Origin: Cristatella mucedo | Taxonomy: Eukaryota > Bryozoa > Phylactolaemata > Cristatellidae | Direction of reading: 5' to 3' | NCBI GenBank assembly: GCA_009760855.2 | Contig: WPIO01000030.1 | Span: 3,629,501 to 3,693,500, forward strand | DNA: 64,000 bases | Part shown: positions 1 to 45,069 of the stretch, one piece after another | How positions within the stretch are numbered: position 1 is the stretch's first letter | Layout of the letters: every line of letters begins with the position of its first letter | The notes under the pieces: generated by a model | What the model was told of the DNA's origin: nothing | Database searches by the model: none | The model's input: only the letters and a program-made list of their open reading frames with translations | Position numbers and translations under genes: made by a program

Positions 1-750
1 TTAGTCCAATTGCGGATAATTCGAGGGCGTTCGTCCACTTGTCACCCAAGTTACTCCATAATTGTAATACACAGCTAAATAGTGGCAGCAGTTAGCTGAC
101 ATTGGGCAACACTATCAAAAGGACTCCATCGGCATGCCATTTGCAGTCGAACATTGCATTCGTGCCAGTGGGATAACATCGAGGCTTGGAGGCAGAGGAA
201 GATAATGGGGGAGATAATGGGGGAGGCTGTGGCTCTCGGAGCTTTCTCTCTGCTGCTATCAAGGTTTTGCCAGTCCATCAGCTGCCGTCGTGCAAGACTC
301 AACAGTAGGATTGAAGCCTGTGACTTGGTGACACTTCCGGAATTAATTTTTAACATTTTGAACTTGGCACCTCATTTTCAATGTCTTCTATCGTAGCATC
401 ACACCCCGAGAGAAGGGAGTGTCCCTTCCTATCACCATGACCTCTTACTTCTGGTAATGTGGCTTGCCGAGCACCGGCACGGCTCGCCTAGGTCGTCGGC
501 TACCGTCGTTCTGGACCTGCTCGTGCTCTGCAGGCATCGTATGCTGCATTCCTGAGTTTTACGTTGCCGGTCTGTATTTGTGCTGCATTTATTCCGGGAA
601 ACCGAGTTTTTCTGTTTCTGCTCGTGAATGAGCATCAGGCCGGAAGCGATCAGGATGCAGCCTGCCGCCAGTTTTCATGTGCGTCTCCTGCATATATCGT
701 GCGCTCTTGAGTTGCATAGAGTCCACGCATCTGCTGTCTCAATGATACAG
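1..750 (+). other. Coronin intron (3' portion); no feature recognised
   Basis: The sequence ends in an ACAG acceptor before the first visible coronin exon. I looked for the preceding coronin blade (an HxxxV...WHP-type motif) and did not find it, so the upstream exons lie left of the window. The open frames here have no recognisable protein similarity. Confidence 0.6.
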
Positions 751-23307
<22,557 letters not shown>

Positions 23308-24003
23308 GCTCTCGCCTTTGAGCGCTCCCGCTAGTGGGCGTCGGCTAGCGGGCAGCTGCACAAAGTGATCCCTAGCCGGCCAGCCAGCCAGCCAGCCAGC
23401 CAGCTAGCTAGCCGGCTGGCTAGCCGCTGTCTTCATCGTCGCGGCTGCAGCCGCTGCCGGTGCTTATGTTTTGCTGCTGTTTTTCGGCTGGCGTGCAGGC
23501 AGGTGCCGTTAGCTGCACGGCCGCCTTCGCTAGTAGTCCAGTCGTAGGCGCCGCCGTGATGCCGGTGCATAGTTGAGTTGCGACCCGCCCGCCCGCCCTG
23601 TGGCGGGGCACGCGACGTGAATACTGCTGTCTCTTCTTCTATCTGCGGCTCCGCGGTTGGTCGCATGCAATGTGGCCGTCCGCCCCGAGAACGCCCGCCC
23701 GCCCGGTCCGCTGGGCCGAACCGACGCATCGTATGCCGCCCTGCGTGGGATGCCGCGGCAGACCGCAGTCAAGAGAGAAACGGCTGCTGCGGCCGGCCAC
23801 TCGCTGCCCCGGCGACGTGCGCTCGCACGCCCTCGGCCGCGCTGTCCTTGTGGCATGAGCGCACGAGCTTTTTTGTAATTTTCGTCGATTAGCTTTCTCT
23901 CGTGCACGTGATGCGGTCGTGCATTTTTGTGTGCTATCTGGTTGCAAAGTGTCCGGGGGAAGATTGGGGTGAGCGTTGAGGCTGAGAAGCTTTCTTTTAT
24001 ATC
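23308..24003 (+). other. Coronin 3'UTR / convergent intergenic region
   Basis: GC-rich sequence after the coronin stop with a (CCAG)n run and imperfect inverted repeat at 23375-23425. Long frames on both strands (23530-24024 and others) look like GC-driven shadows with no family motif. No AATAAA occurs on the + strand; ATTAAA appears at 24261 and 24604. Confidence 0.55.
23375..23428 (+). repeat. (CCAG)n tandem run with inverted repeat
   Basis: Five to six CCAG units flow into CTAGCTAGCCGGCTGGCTAG, which is nearly complementary to the preceding units, so a hairpin could form about 70-120 nt after the coronin stop codon. Confidence 0.6.
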
Positions 24004-24009
24004 TTTATT
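24004..24009 (-). terminator. Candidate FABP-1 polyadenylation signal
   Basis: AATAAA on the - strand, 317 nt beyond the FABP-1 stop codon; the nearest perfect hexamer downstream of that gene. Confidence 0.5.
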
Positions 24010-24325
24010 GTGCAGCCGCAGCACTTATGTGCCTGCTGCTGCTGCTAGCCTCGCGGGCAAGGTGCAGACATATGCTCTCTTAGCTGCTGCTGCTGCCTGC
24101 GCGGTTGATGTGCTAGTGGACTGGGCAGAGCAGTAAGTCGGTTGCCTTGTAACTGGCCACTGGGTCGTTCAAGCAGCCGGTGCATGGCAGTGCTCTAGTT
24201 CGTGTACCCAAACTTGGCATGGGATTTGCTGTTTGCATTGAGCAGCCATACCTGTTTCACATTAAAATTTGCTTCAAGGCTACAGGCTTGTTTAGCAGCC
24301 TTGCCTGTCGCTCTGCCTCGTTGGC

Positions 24326-35153
<10,828 letters not shown>

Positions 35154-35850
35154 CGCGAGGTGGTCAAATGCTGCCAACGAGCGAAGCGCTGCCGCCGTGC
35201 CGACTGGCGAGCCGGGAGATCGCGCACGCGCGTCGAGCGCTTCCGGTCTATGCTCCCCCCCCGAGCCGGTCGCGCGCCCAAGAAACCGGCTGCCTTGTGA
35301 GCGCGCCGCTGGCCTGAGGAAAAGAGGCCATTCGAGCGACGGACGAACGAGCGGGCGTACATGTGCTGTCTGGCTGCCGCTGCTGCGACGGCAGCAGCAG
35401 CAGCAGCTGCTGCGCCCTACTACTACTCGTCCTACTCTGCGCTGCTCTCGCCGCTTACCGACGGTGGCCCGACAAGATGCTAGCCGGTAATCTCCGCCGG
35501 TTCGCCAGGCTCGCGCGCTGCCGATGGGCGTACTGTACGCGCACGCGATCGACCGGAAAATGACCGCATCGGCGTAGCCCATTGCCTCGGGGAAGGTTCG
35601 CCGGCCGGGTGGGGGGGGGGGGCGGGAGGCAGTCAAGTTCACCGGCGTGCGGTTCGCCGACGTGCGTGAACTTCAAACCCGGCCGGCTTTCGCTTCCGGG
35701 CCAATGCGCGCGCTACTTAGCGCTGGCATCCATCCACCCCGCCCAGCACCGCAGCTGTTGCGAAAGAGCGCCCAGCAGCCGGGCGCAGCGCTTCTTGGAA
35801 GCTCGGGGATGAGTGACCGCGAAAGCAGCGAGTCAGCGACAGCTCGAGAC
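35154..35850 (-). promoter_or_regulatory. FABP-1 upstream region, GC-rich
   Basis: The region holds CpG-rich sequence, a CAGCAGCAGCAG run at 35390 and a poly-G run at 35611-35623. I see no TATA box or initiator that I can support. It is the likely promoter by position only. Confidence 0.35.
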
Positions 35851-35899
35851 GTAGAGAGAGAGAGAGAGAGAGAGGGAGTGAGAGAGAGGGGGAGAGAGA

Positions 35900-35972
<73 letters not shown>

Positions 35973-36030
35973 TGAGAGAGAGAGGGGGAGAGAGAGGGAG
36001 GGAGTGTGAGTGAGAGAGAGAGAGAGGGAA

Positions 36031-36113
<83 letters not shown>

Positions 36114-36237
36114 GAGAGAGAGGGAGGGAGTGAGAGTGAGAGTGAGAGAGGGAAGGAGAGAGAGAGAGGGAGAGAGAGTGAGAGAGAGGGAGTGAGAGAG
36201 CGAGAGAGAGAGAGGGAGAGAGAGAGAGGGGGAGAGA

Positions 36238-36287
<50 letters not shown>

Positions 36288-36294
36288 GAGAAAG
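35851..36294 (+). repeat. (GA)n compound microsatellite
   Basis: About 440 bp of GA repeat with GGGA, GTGA and GAAGGA variants. It lies about 700 bp upstream of the FABP-1 start codon. Confidence 0.98.
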
Positions 36295-37205
36295 ACGGGG
36301 GCCGGCGCGCAACGCTCAGCGCCCCTGCGCTCGTGAGCTCGGCTTGGTCATCGACTCCAATATTCTTCGCCGCTGGCGGGAAATGCTAGAAAAGCCTAAT
36401 TTCCGGCAGATTTTCGGTTTCGTGATGCTTCGGTCCCTGGCGTAAAGTCGACCATCGATTGCGAGTTCTTGCAAGGTGACCGGCAAATGTCGCCCGTCTC
36501 GCGGTCGGCGACGCCGGATTACCAGTAGCGGGAAGATGTATCGCAGAAGCGAGGACGGACGGGGGCGGTTTCCTGCGGCACTTCGACGAGGCGTCGCCAG
36601 AAGGGCGACGTTCGACGGTGCGAACGAACTCGACGGGCTACACGGGGCCGGTGCGATGTAAGCTGAACTCCTCTCGAGCGCGCACCCGGAGCGAACGTGC
36701 CTCCGGAGAGGGAAGCGGCGCACCGCCGCAGGCGCCTGCTCCCGTAAAGGTCTCTGCAGCAATGCAGCCCTATTGGGTGGAAATGCGTTGCACATGGCGG
36801 CTCGAGTTGCTCCCGCTGAGGCTGCATTAGGTAGATCGTGCTGTCCTCGCCGGCACTTCCGCCCTGCTCCGTAGGCAGACGGCTGTACCCCCGCGCGGGC
36901 GAGGAGACCGCTGTGGCCCGGGCGGCGCAACGAGCGCGGTCAAGGTCAGCAGCCTTTGAAGGCGCTAAATTGGGCGCGCGTAGGAAGGACAGCGCCCGGG
37001 GACTGCACTGATGCATGCTGATTGCGCCAATGTAATGCCTGGCCAAAGGCCGGCGGTCGCCGCGGGGCCGCTAGAAATGAAAGGGAAGATGCATTCCGGC
37101 AAGGGGCGGCCGCTGCTTGGGCTGCGGCTTATCGGCGCACGGCGCACGCCCGTTCGCCGCGCCCGCAACTGCTACTCAAGAGCGGTTGCAGCGCGTTAAG
37201 GCTGA

Positions 37206-37254
<49 letters not shown>
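37206..37254 (+). repeat. (CGG)n trinucleotide repeat
   Basis: Sixteen perfect GGC units in GC-rich DNA. Confidence 0.97.
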
Positions 37255-37255
<1 letters not shown>

Positions 37256-37326
37256 ACGCGGAGGAGGCGGCGGTTGGCTCACGCACTCGCCTCGCCCACG
37301 ACGCCAGTCGATCTGTGGCATGCAGG

Positions 37327-37355
37327 CTGGCGGCGCATCGCCGATGCGCCGCCAG
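37327..37355. repeat. Perfect palindrome (14-bp arms)
   Basis: CTGGCGGCGCATCG, one C, then CGATGCGCCGCCAG. A further CCGCCACTGGCGGCG follows, so alternative hairpins are possible. Confidence 0.85.
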
Positions 37356-38622
37356 CGGCCGCCACTGGCGGCGATAATGAAGCACTTCTAGCGGAGCAGC
37401 CGGCGCGCCGGGTGAGCTAGTTAGGCTTCGACGCGCCGCGCCGGCTGGCCAGAGCGCCAGCCGGCGCCGAGCGTTGGCGCAGCTCTCCGCGGGCCGGATG
37501 GGAGCGGCTGGGCGACTATTGACGCGCCGTCCCGTTAAACTATTTAGACAGAGAGCGTTTGTCCGAGCCGACCCGGAGCTGAGGCGAGCGCCATCCGACG
37601 GTTGGCGGACGACATCCTCCTGGGATCCGAATTATAACCTCTCCGCCCGCGGCCGTATCGGCACGTCGTCGGCCGTCAACGGGTCTGCGACGCAGCGAAG
37701 CGCCGCTCTCGGACGCGAGCTCGCGCGCGCTTCGCGGCCTCGCCGTCTCGCGCAGGCTCCTACTCTCGGCGAGCCGTTTCTAAGGCGAGAGAAGCGCGAC
37801 GACGCAGGTCGACACTCGGAGCTCAGCTTGAGCGGCGGGGGGGGGGAGGGGAAACGCCGCGGGGCGTCGCGACGCGCGCCGCCGGCCGCCGAGCGGCGCG
37901 AGGGTGACGGCTCCAGTCGGCTGCGGCCCTCACGTGCGCAAGAAACGCGTGCAGCTAGAGGGCCACGGCTAGAAGGCCGTCGGCACTTCGACGCGCGAAG
38001 CTCAGGAATTCGGCTCGATGCGTGCGGCGACGCTAGCTTCGTAACGCCGCGTCGGGAATCCGAGTACTCGGGCCAGTTATACAATCTACAGCCGCGCCCC
38101 GAAACGGATATGGGGCGTGGCGCATTATCAATTAATATCGCGCATTATATGATTGCTTACTTCTTCGGTATTGATTTGTCCATCTTCCAGCTCATGAAAT
38201 CTGTAGGATCTTCGCAAGGCAGATCTTCCGTCAGGTATATCGCGGCTGCATATTGATTTCAACTGCATCTTTGTAATCGCATAAGTTACGCTCGTAGCCG
38301 TGTGGTTCTGGCGAATCAAAGTTACGTCGCCACGAGCTAGCTAAACAAATACATGTGCTGCAATAGATATATACAGGCTACAGCTGCACGTACAGATACG
38401 TGCAGTATTCCCTGCAGCGTACGCAATCGGTGCATGCACTTGCAGGCGCTTGTAAATGTAGGATCAGCTGTATACGCCTGCATGTACCCGTACATGCCTT
38501 TATTTACCTATACGTATGGGTATTCGCCGGATGCGAGAGGTAGTATCGGGTTATATCAGCCATCGGCCGCCGTCTACGAGCCTTTCCTGCGACGCCTCGC
38601 TGATGTGCCTATGCTGCCGCCT

Positions 38623-38871
38623 CCGTCTCTCTCTGTCTCTGTCTGTCTCTGCCTGTCTGTCTGTCTCTGCCTGTCTCTGTCTGTCTCTGTCTGTCTCTGT
38701 CTGTCTCTGTCTGTCTCTGTCTGTCTCTGTCTGTCTCTGTCTGTCTCTGTCTCTGTCTGTCTCTGTCTGTCTCTGTCTGTCTCTGTCTGTCTCTGTCTCT
38801 CTCTGTCTCTCTCTGTCTCTCTGTCTCTCTCTGTTTCTCTCTGTCTCTCTCTGTCTCTCTCTCTCTGTGTC

Positions 38872-38942
<71 letters not shown>

Positions 38943-39074
38943 CTCGGTCTCTCTCACGGTCTCTCTCTCGGTCTCTCTCTCTGTTTCTCTCTGTCTCTCT
39001 CTCTCTCCCTGTCTCTCTCTGTCTCTCTCGGTCTCTCTCTCTCTCGGTCTCTCTCTCTCTCTGTCTCTCTCTCA
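38623..39074 (+). repeat. (CTGTCT)n / (CT)n compound microsatellite
   Basis: TCTGTCTC and CTGTCT units on the left, a pure CT core near 38880-38938, and TCGGTCTC and TGTCTC variants on the right. Cys-Leu-Ser and Arg-Glu frames are artefacts. Confidence 0.98.
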
Positions 39075-40740
39075 CTGCCTGCGCGCTCACGCCAACTAGC
39101 TGTCTCCATAGACTTTCGCGGCGAGGCTAGTTGCACAATGTCGCCGGCCATGCTAACGACATTCGCTTTCCACCTTGAAAGACCTTCGAATTTCGCGCAC
39201 CTACCACCGCGTCGCTCCCCCGAGAGCTTTGGAGCTGCGGGCTGTAGGGAAAATACTTCTGACCAGCGCACGTGGATTCTAAAGACAAACAGCCGTAAGC
39301 GTAATAATGCAAAAACGTCTCTCGTTGCAGGACTGGAGAGAGTATTCCGCCGTACGTCTAAGCGGGACCACAGTGTAGTATACATGAATAAATAAATATA
39401 TATACATATATCCTGTATATATCGTCCAAGTAAGCAACAAGCATTCTAGTAGAGTCCTTTAACCCCAGCGCAGGACTATCTTGCTAGGCACCCGCAACCC
39501 TCCCATCCTTACGCCTATCACAGGAAGTCGCAGCGGCCAGACGGAGCTGCTCACGCGTGCCCGCCATCATGCTGAGGAGGAGACTGAACCTTGACCTTTC
39601 CCTCGGTAGGCAGTTGACGGAGGCTGAGCGGACTGCAGTCGTCAGCCAAGCCTGTGCACATCGGTCGCACGGTGTCAAGGACAATTTAAGCGCCTTTACC
39701 CTTGACCTAAATAAAACCAATCGGGCATTAGGTCTGCCGAAGCACATCTGAATTGTACATACTTTTAGAGTATTTCGTCTCTGCTGCAACGCGTGCACTA
39801 ACGACGTAGGTCCGCAGCGGCAGTCGCTACCGGACTTGCAGTGAGTAGTAAAGGAGGGCTTGCTGCCGGACTAAAATCCGCGACCTGTGTCCTGGATTTC
39901 AAGAACTTTACTCACGGGCTAATTTAAAGGCTGCACAATCAACTCCTTGGTGTGCGAAGCGTTCGTGGAGTATTTTCGTGAAATTCTCCAGAGCCTCGGC
40001 GCGCGCCCTTCCGCAATGCGCGCGCAGGAAGAATCGCATTCGCATTGGAAATCTATAGCGTGCATAGAATGAACACTGTCGTCCGAAGAGCAGCAGCACC
40101 GAAACTCCCCAGTGAGCGCACAGTCGATTTCCGAGGGCTCGATCAAAGGGAAGCTCGCTTGAATGCAAGCGTACGTGTTAGCATACCGGTGGGAGGTTGC
40201 TTGCAAACGTGCGTGCGCAAAAGTCGGGGAAGCGATTGCCTTTTAGCACCAAAGTGCATGCGAGAAATTAGCATACCGCTGGCTAATCGATGGCTTGCGC
40301 AAGCGCTCGAGAGCGATGAACGCGTCTTTTTTTTCGCAAGTCGAGGACTGTGCGAGGCTGTGAAGCCGCTAGCCGCATGTGCACCGAATGGGTACACCGC
40401 CCTCCTCCTAGACTAGTCGACTCGGCCCCCTCGCGCGACGCAAGAAGAATTTTTGGGCGTGTCTAGGAAGTCTGCGGGTGTTGGTTTGATCTCGGACTGA
40501 CCCTTGACCCGCGCTATTTGAGCCCCCGATAAGCTGTCACCCCCCAGGCAGTTGCTGGCTGGATGCAGTGGTGCTGAGGCCGCAAATACAGTGCAGTAGT
40601 GGCGCTGGTCCTTGCTGCCGTCGCATTACAACTACCGATGAAGCGTAGAGGCGGTGGCTCGTTTGTAGTGCCGCTGCCTCGATACATGACGATTTGGTAG
40701 TTCAGCACGGAAACATCTGCAATAGTAACGATAGTTCATT
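39075..40740. other. Intergenic, no gene recognised
   Basis: Short frames on both strands, none with family motifs. Two tRNA-like head remnants may exist (around 39850-39905 and, further right, 41285-41375), but neither folds into an intact cloverleaf by eye. Confidence 0.45.
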
Positions 40741-40990
40741 TGATAAAGTGCCCTCAGAGAATTTGCTATGCTGTTCCTAAACTGTGGACCTCGCTCCCAC
40801 AATTCTTGCGAAACAATATCGGCTCTCCTGCTGCAGACTGCAGCGCATCCTGTCCATCCGTCCTAAGCTGCTATTTCCGCGAAAATTACTTCCAAGGCAG
40901 CCCTGCAGACTAAGCAGTGTTTCTCACTTTCTCATTGTTGCATTGTGTGGTACGCCCAATCAGTCCCATTTAACTTTATTACTCGGAGCA
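40740..40990 (+). mobile_element. LINE-I 3' fragment
   Basis: Carries LWTSLPQFLRNNIGSPAADC and SVLSCYFRENYFQGSPAD-like residues, the same 3' ORF end as in LINE-I at 51.4 kb (LWNSLPQFLRNDIYSPTANY). Starts and ends abruptly. Confidence 0.6.
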
Positions 40991-40999
40991 ATATAATCG

Positions 41000-42165
41000 C
41001 CATCCTATCTCAGAACATGCATTCTTTCTCCTAAAGTTTTAATTTATGTATACAGATAAGGAAAAAATAGTAATACAATTAAGAATCTAAACCACGAGAG
41101 GCGTTTGTTCATCAATAAGGAAAGTAATTCTTAAGACCTAATTTATCCTCCACATTGGATCGCCGATCTTGTGACATCGTAAAGGCATGGTTGGAAACAC
41201 TGTTGACATTTCGTATCGTCGCACGTGCAAACTCGCATTCAAGACAGCCCATTTATGATTTGTGGGAACATATTGACTACAAATTTTCTGCTAATAGGAT
41301 TCGAGCAAGGGATCTCAGGGTTTAAAATCCTTAGCACCAACGCTCTCGGTCTCGGAGAAGCCACTAACCAGGTAAACTAACCGTGTAAACTTCGCTGCTT
41401 CGCGCCGTGGCTGCGCGTGCGTGCAGAGAATCGCCGTGGCTGTGGTGCGGCACGTTTTCACGCTGCCTTTGAGATGCCATCTAAAAAACTGCATCCATGC
41501 GCTCCGTCTATTCAAGCTATAGTTATTAGTATTAGTCCTCTCTGCTCCTGCGTTGCCAGGGACAACATTTCAGATCATTTAGCGGCAGAAAATGTATGCA
41601 GTAGTCGGTTCCGGGAGTGGCTGTACTTAATAGGGTATTATGCCGAGAGCAAAAGCCGTGCTGATGCCTGCATCGCTTAACGGTGCAAGCGGTGCCAAAC
41701 TTTTAGATTTATAAAGGCTAGGGTTGAATTTGGCGAATATGATTCTTAGAGTCTATTTGTCTCAAATGAGGCAACTGAGGCTTAGCGCTTTTAGGTAACT
41801 GAGAATTATATCAACGTCCAGGCTTTCTCGAAAGCCGAGAGAACGAAAGCCGTATGGCAGTGACCTCAAAATTAGATCACTGTAATTCGCTTCTCGAAAG
41901 GCTGTGCAGGAATGCGCCGAAGCAGAAGCATTCCGGGAGATAGTTGATCTTTTGGGGCATCAGCTTTGATCTCGCATCTATTTCCGCTAACTGCATTGGC
42001 GCATAATAGAAGATTTTAAAATTCAATTCGCTAGGCTTCAATTGGTATCTATGCATCCACGAAATTGAGGAGGTCGGCGCTTGGCGACAGCCAGTTTGAC
42101 AGAATGCAGCCTTGCCGGACTGAGCTCCTCTAGAGCTGCCGCCAGCACTGCCATTCATTGACGGC
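41000..42165. other. Intergenic, nothing recognised
   Basis: Mixed-composition DNA with a possible tRNA-like SINE head on the - strand near 41285-41375 (B-box-like TGCTCGAATCC). No coding signal. Confidence 0.4.
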
Positions 42166-42199
42166 TTACCAAGCCCGTGCCGTCCTGAATGGAATCTGC

Positions 42200-42600
42200 G
42201 ATCGGTGTTCACTATATAAATGCTTAACTGCAGGGCTGTTTAATTCTTTTTCCCAAAGGCTGCTCCCAATAGGGGCTTTTGCCATGCAGGTCCCTAAATG
42301 TGGAGCTCACCACGGCAATTCTTTTGCAAGGACATATATCCCCTGAAGCTGACTCCAGTACACCCTTTTGGTGATTTCAGCGCTGCTATTTCCCAGCTAC
42401 CCACTTCCTCGACCGCAACGTTGAATGATTTATAGTTTCAACTTTCTCTTCGTTACGCTAAATAGAGAGTATTGGCTAACGTATGCGCACCGAAAGCCGC
42501 TTACGCTTCGAGGGCGCTATAACACAACTCTGGAGGGGAGTGTCCATTTAGCCTTTTTGACTGTATGGAGTTATAGGTGGAAATGCATGTTTCTACTATG
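42200..42600 (+). mobile_element. LINE-I 3' fragment, strongly decayed
   Basis: The terminal part GTATGCGCACCGAAAGCCGC, GAGGGCGCTATAACA and TATGGAGTTATAGGTGGAAA corresponds to the LINE-I 3' end at 51570-51690. A LWSSPRQFF-like stretch precedes it. Confidence 0.5.
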
Positions 42601-43100
42601 AAAACTGATGCCGCCCCAGGTGCGCATGATTTGTGAGTTAATTCTGTAAATGCGGAGAAATGCAGCGCCGGTTTAAGAACGATATAAGTTTATCAGATAC
42701 TCGCTAATACCTTTTATTTCATACCTGATTAATTATATCACTGAACTGCAAATGAAAGATTTTTGCCATTTATTTTAAATATAATTGATGATTAAATAAA
42801 TATTGAGATGTTCTTTCAGAATCTGTAACTCGGTTTGACACAGCACATCAGGATTTTTAGTAATTTGAATTTTCATTTTACAATACATTCACATGAAATA
42901 CATACAGTTTGTACACTCGTTTAATAACAATATAATTTAGGTTATAAAAAATTTATAACTCAGTCTTTCTTAATTTAGTCAAATTGTTTTTATCTGCTTT
43001 TTCCTTGACTTTCTGCTAGGTTCAGCAGCTGGATTGTGGAACTTCAGGCTCCAATGGTTATCATCATCATTTTAAAATTCCAGAGGCCTTGATATAAACG
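42600..43100. other. AT-rich stretch, nothing recognised
   Basis: A/T-rich with short direct repeats and no open frame of note. Confidence 0.5.
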
Positions 43101-43234
43101 CTCCGTTTCACATGTTTCCTAATGGTTCCTCTCACCCTGTTCCTTTGCTGAATGCTCCTAAATTTGACGGGCAATAGTCAAGGTGAGAGTTTAGAAAATC
43201 TTATAAATATATAATTATAAATTAGAAAGTCTTA

Positions 43235-43640
43235 CTATTGAGTATCTTGACACTCATTCTGCTGCCAAGTGCCGCGTAGCATCGAATCAGGCTGGATCAT
43301 GTGGATCATAGCACTTTTCTGTTTGGTTAACCAAGTCAATCTTCTACGTTTCTGCAATAAAAAAAAGTGAGCCTTTCGTCTAAAATTACGTATGAAACTC
43401 TTTTTCACGATGCCTTTACCTCGAAAATGTAGTACCAGCGCAAATAACTTTGTTTCTTTTAATTTAGAACAGAGGGTTTCAGCGGAATCTTTGGGCAGGT
43501 AAAGGTCTCTCGCTAAGTCATCTGGATCAGATTGTGACATTAGTTTAGGTGTTGGAAAGTCAAAAGCATCTTAGTTCTCATCAACGACACCTTCACTTGT
43601 ACTGGAATCACTGTCAGTCAATATAACATTAAGTGTAACT
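43235..43640 (-). pseudogene. Relic of a repeat-associated protein (DLARDLYLPK motif)
   Basis: On the - strand FDFPTPKLMSQSDPDDLARD and LYLPKDSAETLCSKLKETKL resemble a widespread animal family of uncharacterised, repeat-associated proteins with an NDLVRDL..K..AE.L.SRL.E..LL segment. An upstream stop and a frame loss after about 40 residues indicate a dead fragment. The match is from memory of the motif and needs a search. Confidence 0.35.
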
Positions 43641-43649
43641 GGTGGAACA

Positions 43650-44290
43650 CGAACGATCACCTCATTATGGTGCGGTACAGGTCGTATCGCTGACAATAGA
43701 TGTGGATATTCAATGTTGTATTCTTCTTGCTTAAACCCTGCACGTTAGTGACGCACAATCTGAAGCATAGTCAGTTTGTTCTCTCAAAAGGTTTGGTACT
43801 CCAAATGGCATGCATTTGGTTGGACCTTACAACTATTGTCTCAAATTTTCTACACACGGCTTGCACACCATATTCGGTGCCTATGTCTTACCCTGATCTC
43901 CCAGATTTCACCCAAAGTAGGCGTGATAGCACTGTTTGATGAATGTATTAATCGGTAGCCGCTGCTCTTTTGCCGAGAATCTCCCGCAGATGTAGCAGGA
44001 TATATGTGATGAATTCTTACACTCCCTTGGCATTGTAAATCACAAATATCCGTTGATTTAAAAAATTATATCAACCAATAAAATTGCTAATTGCTCAACA
44101 AAACATTGATGCCAGTAAGTGACTGTAGCAAGTAAACCTAATGAAAGCCAATACAATTGTACATAATGCGTAAATTTTTTAAGTGCATCAGATCTTTGAT
44201 AAACCAAATTTACCAAACCTGCCGCTCTAAAGCAAAAAACACAACAGATCCTCATTTGTAATGCATATGTTGCTCGGTTTTCACAGCAGA
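43650..44290. other. Intergenic, nothing recognised
   Basis: May continue the relic on its left upstream side; no motif seen. Confidence 0.35.
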
Positions 44291-44299
44291 GAGCCAGCC

Positions 44300-44700
44300 G
44301 ATGATTAACACCAACAGTTTATTGTACGACGCACGGAGCGGAGGGATGCACGACTCCCTTTGCACCCTTCTCCCACTCGACACTCGCCTCATCTCGACTC
44401 TCTTCTCCTCTACCACGGCTGTGCCCTCACCGACCCCAATGATTCACCCGAGGCGGACCACAGCTGTGCACCGGCCGACCCTAATGGTGTATCCGCCAAT
44501 CTACCATCTGTTCACCACTGGGTTACCGGCCTGTGTCCACGCCACAACACGGGCGGACCACAGCTGTGCACCGGCCCCTCTCGACGATACTCCCAACAGC
44601 TGCTCACCAGCGGCTTATCAGAGGAGCAGTACAGGCCTGCATATAACCCAACTACAGCATATTTGGAAACTATAAAAAAAGTAAGGTAGCCTATATCATG
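44300..44700 (+). other. Pro/Thr-rich open frames with a 22-bp direct repeat
   Basis: Two overlapping frames (44301-44675, 44360-44689) are open in C-rich DNA. CGGACCACAGCTGTGCACCG occurs twice (44456 and 44553), about 97 bp apart. No recognised protein; probably repeat-derived. Confidence 0.35.
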
Positions 44701-44749
44701 CAGACTAATGTCTAGGGTCGAAGGAAAATATCAGCAATCTTTGTCAAAG

Positions 44750-45065
44750 GAGACACCTAGGGCTACGACGAGTCTTTCAATCAATAGGGGAGCGAGAATT
44801 ATCATCTAGGAGGGGCAAGACTGACGAAATTTATGTGCCGGGGCAAGACCCGCAAGATATTCAGGTAGGCAGAGTTAGAACCACAATTAAAATTATAGGT
44901 TATATTCGACACGAACTCCACGGCTGCTCATCGAATGAGATTAAGATATGACGTCGTCATTAGCGACGGTAGCGGGGGGGGCGAAGCATAACAATAGGGG
45001 AGCGGCCCGGTTTGCTGCCAGGCTGCAAAGGGGGCACATTCCTCACTGCCCCCAGGCTCTATCGC
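44750..45065 (-). mobile_element. hAT-like terminal fragment (copy 2)
   Basis: Shares CATCTAGGAGGGGCAAGACT, GGGCAAGACCCG, a TATAG..TATTC block and CTGCTCATCGAATGAGAT with 21.9 kb and 58.35 kb. A G-run and a GGGGCACATT..CTGCCCCC segment close it, as in the 22.1 kb copy. Confidence 0.4.
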
Positions 45066-45069
45066 AACT

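Noticed and set aside
23530-24024. 164-codon - strand frame between coronin and FABP-1
   Set aside because: Lies in GC-rich 3'UTR sequence, and several frames are open at once; no similarity.
37474-38256. 260-codon + strand frame
   Set aside because: Arg/Ala/Gly-rich composition typical of CpG-rich non-coding DNA, with an equally long antisense frame and no motif.
41285-41375. tRNA gene on the - strand
   Set aside because: Has a B-box-like GCTCGAATCC but no convincing acceptor stem; at best a SINE head.
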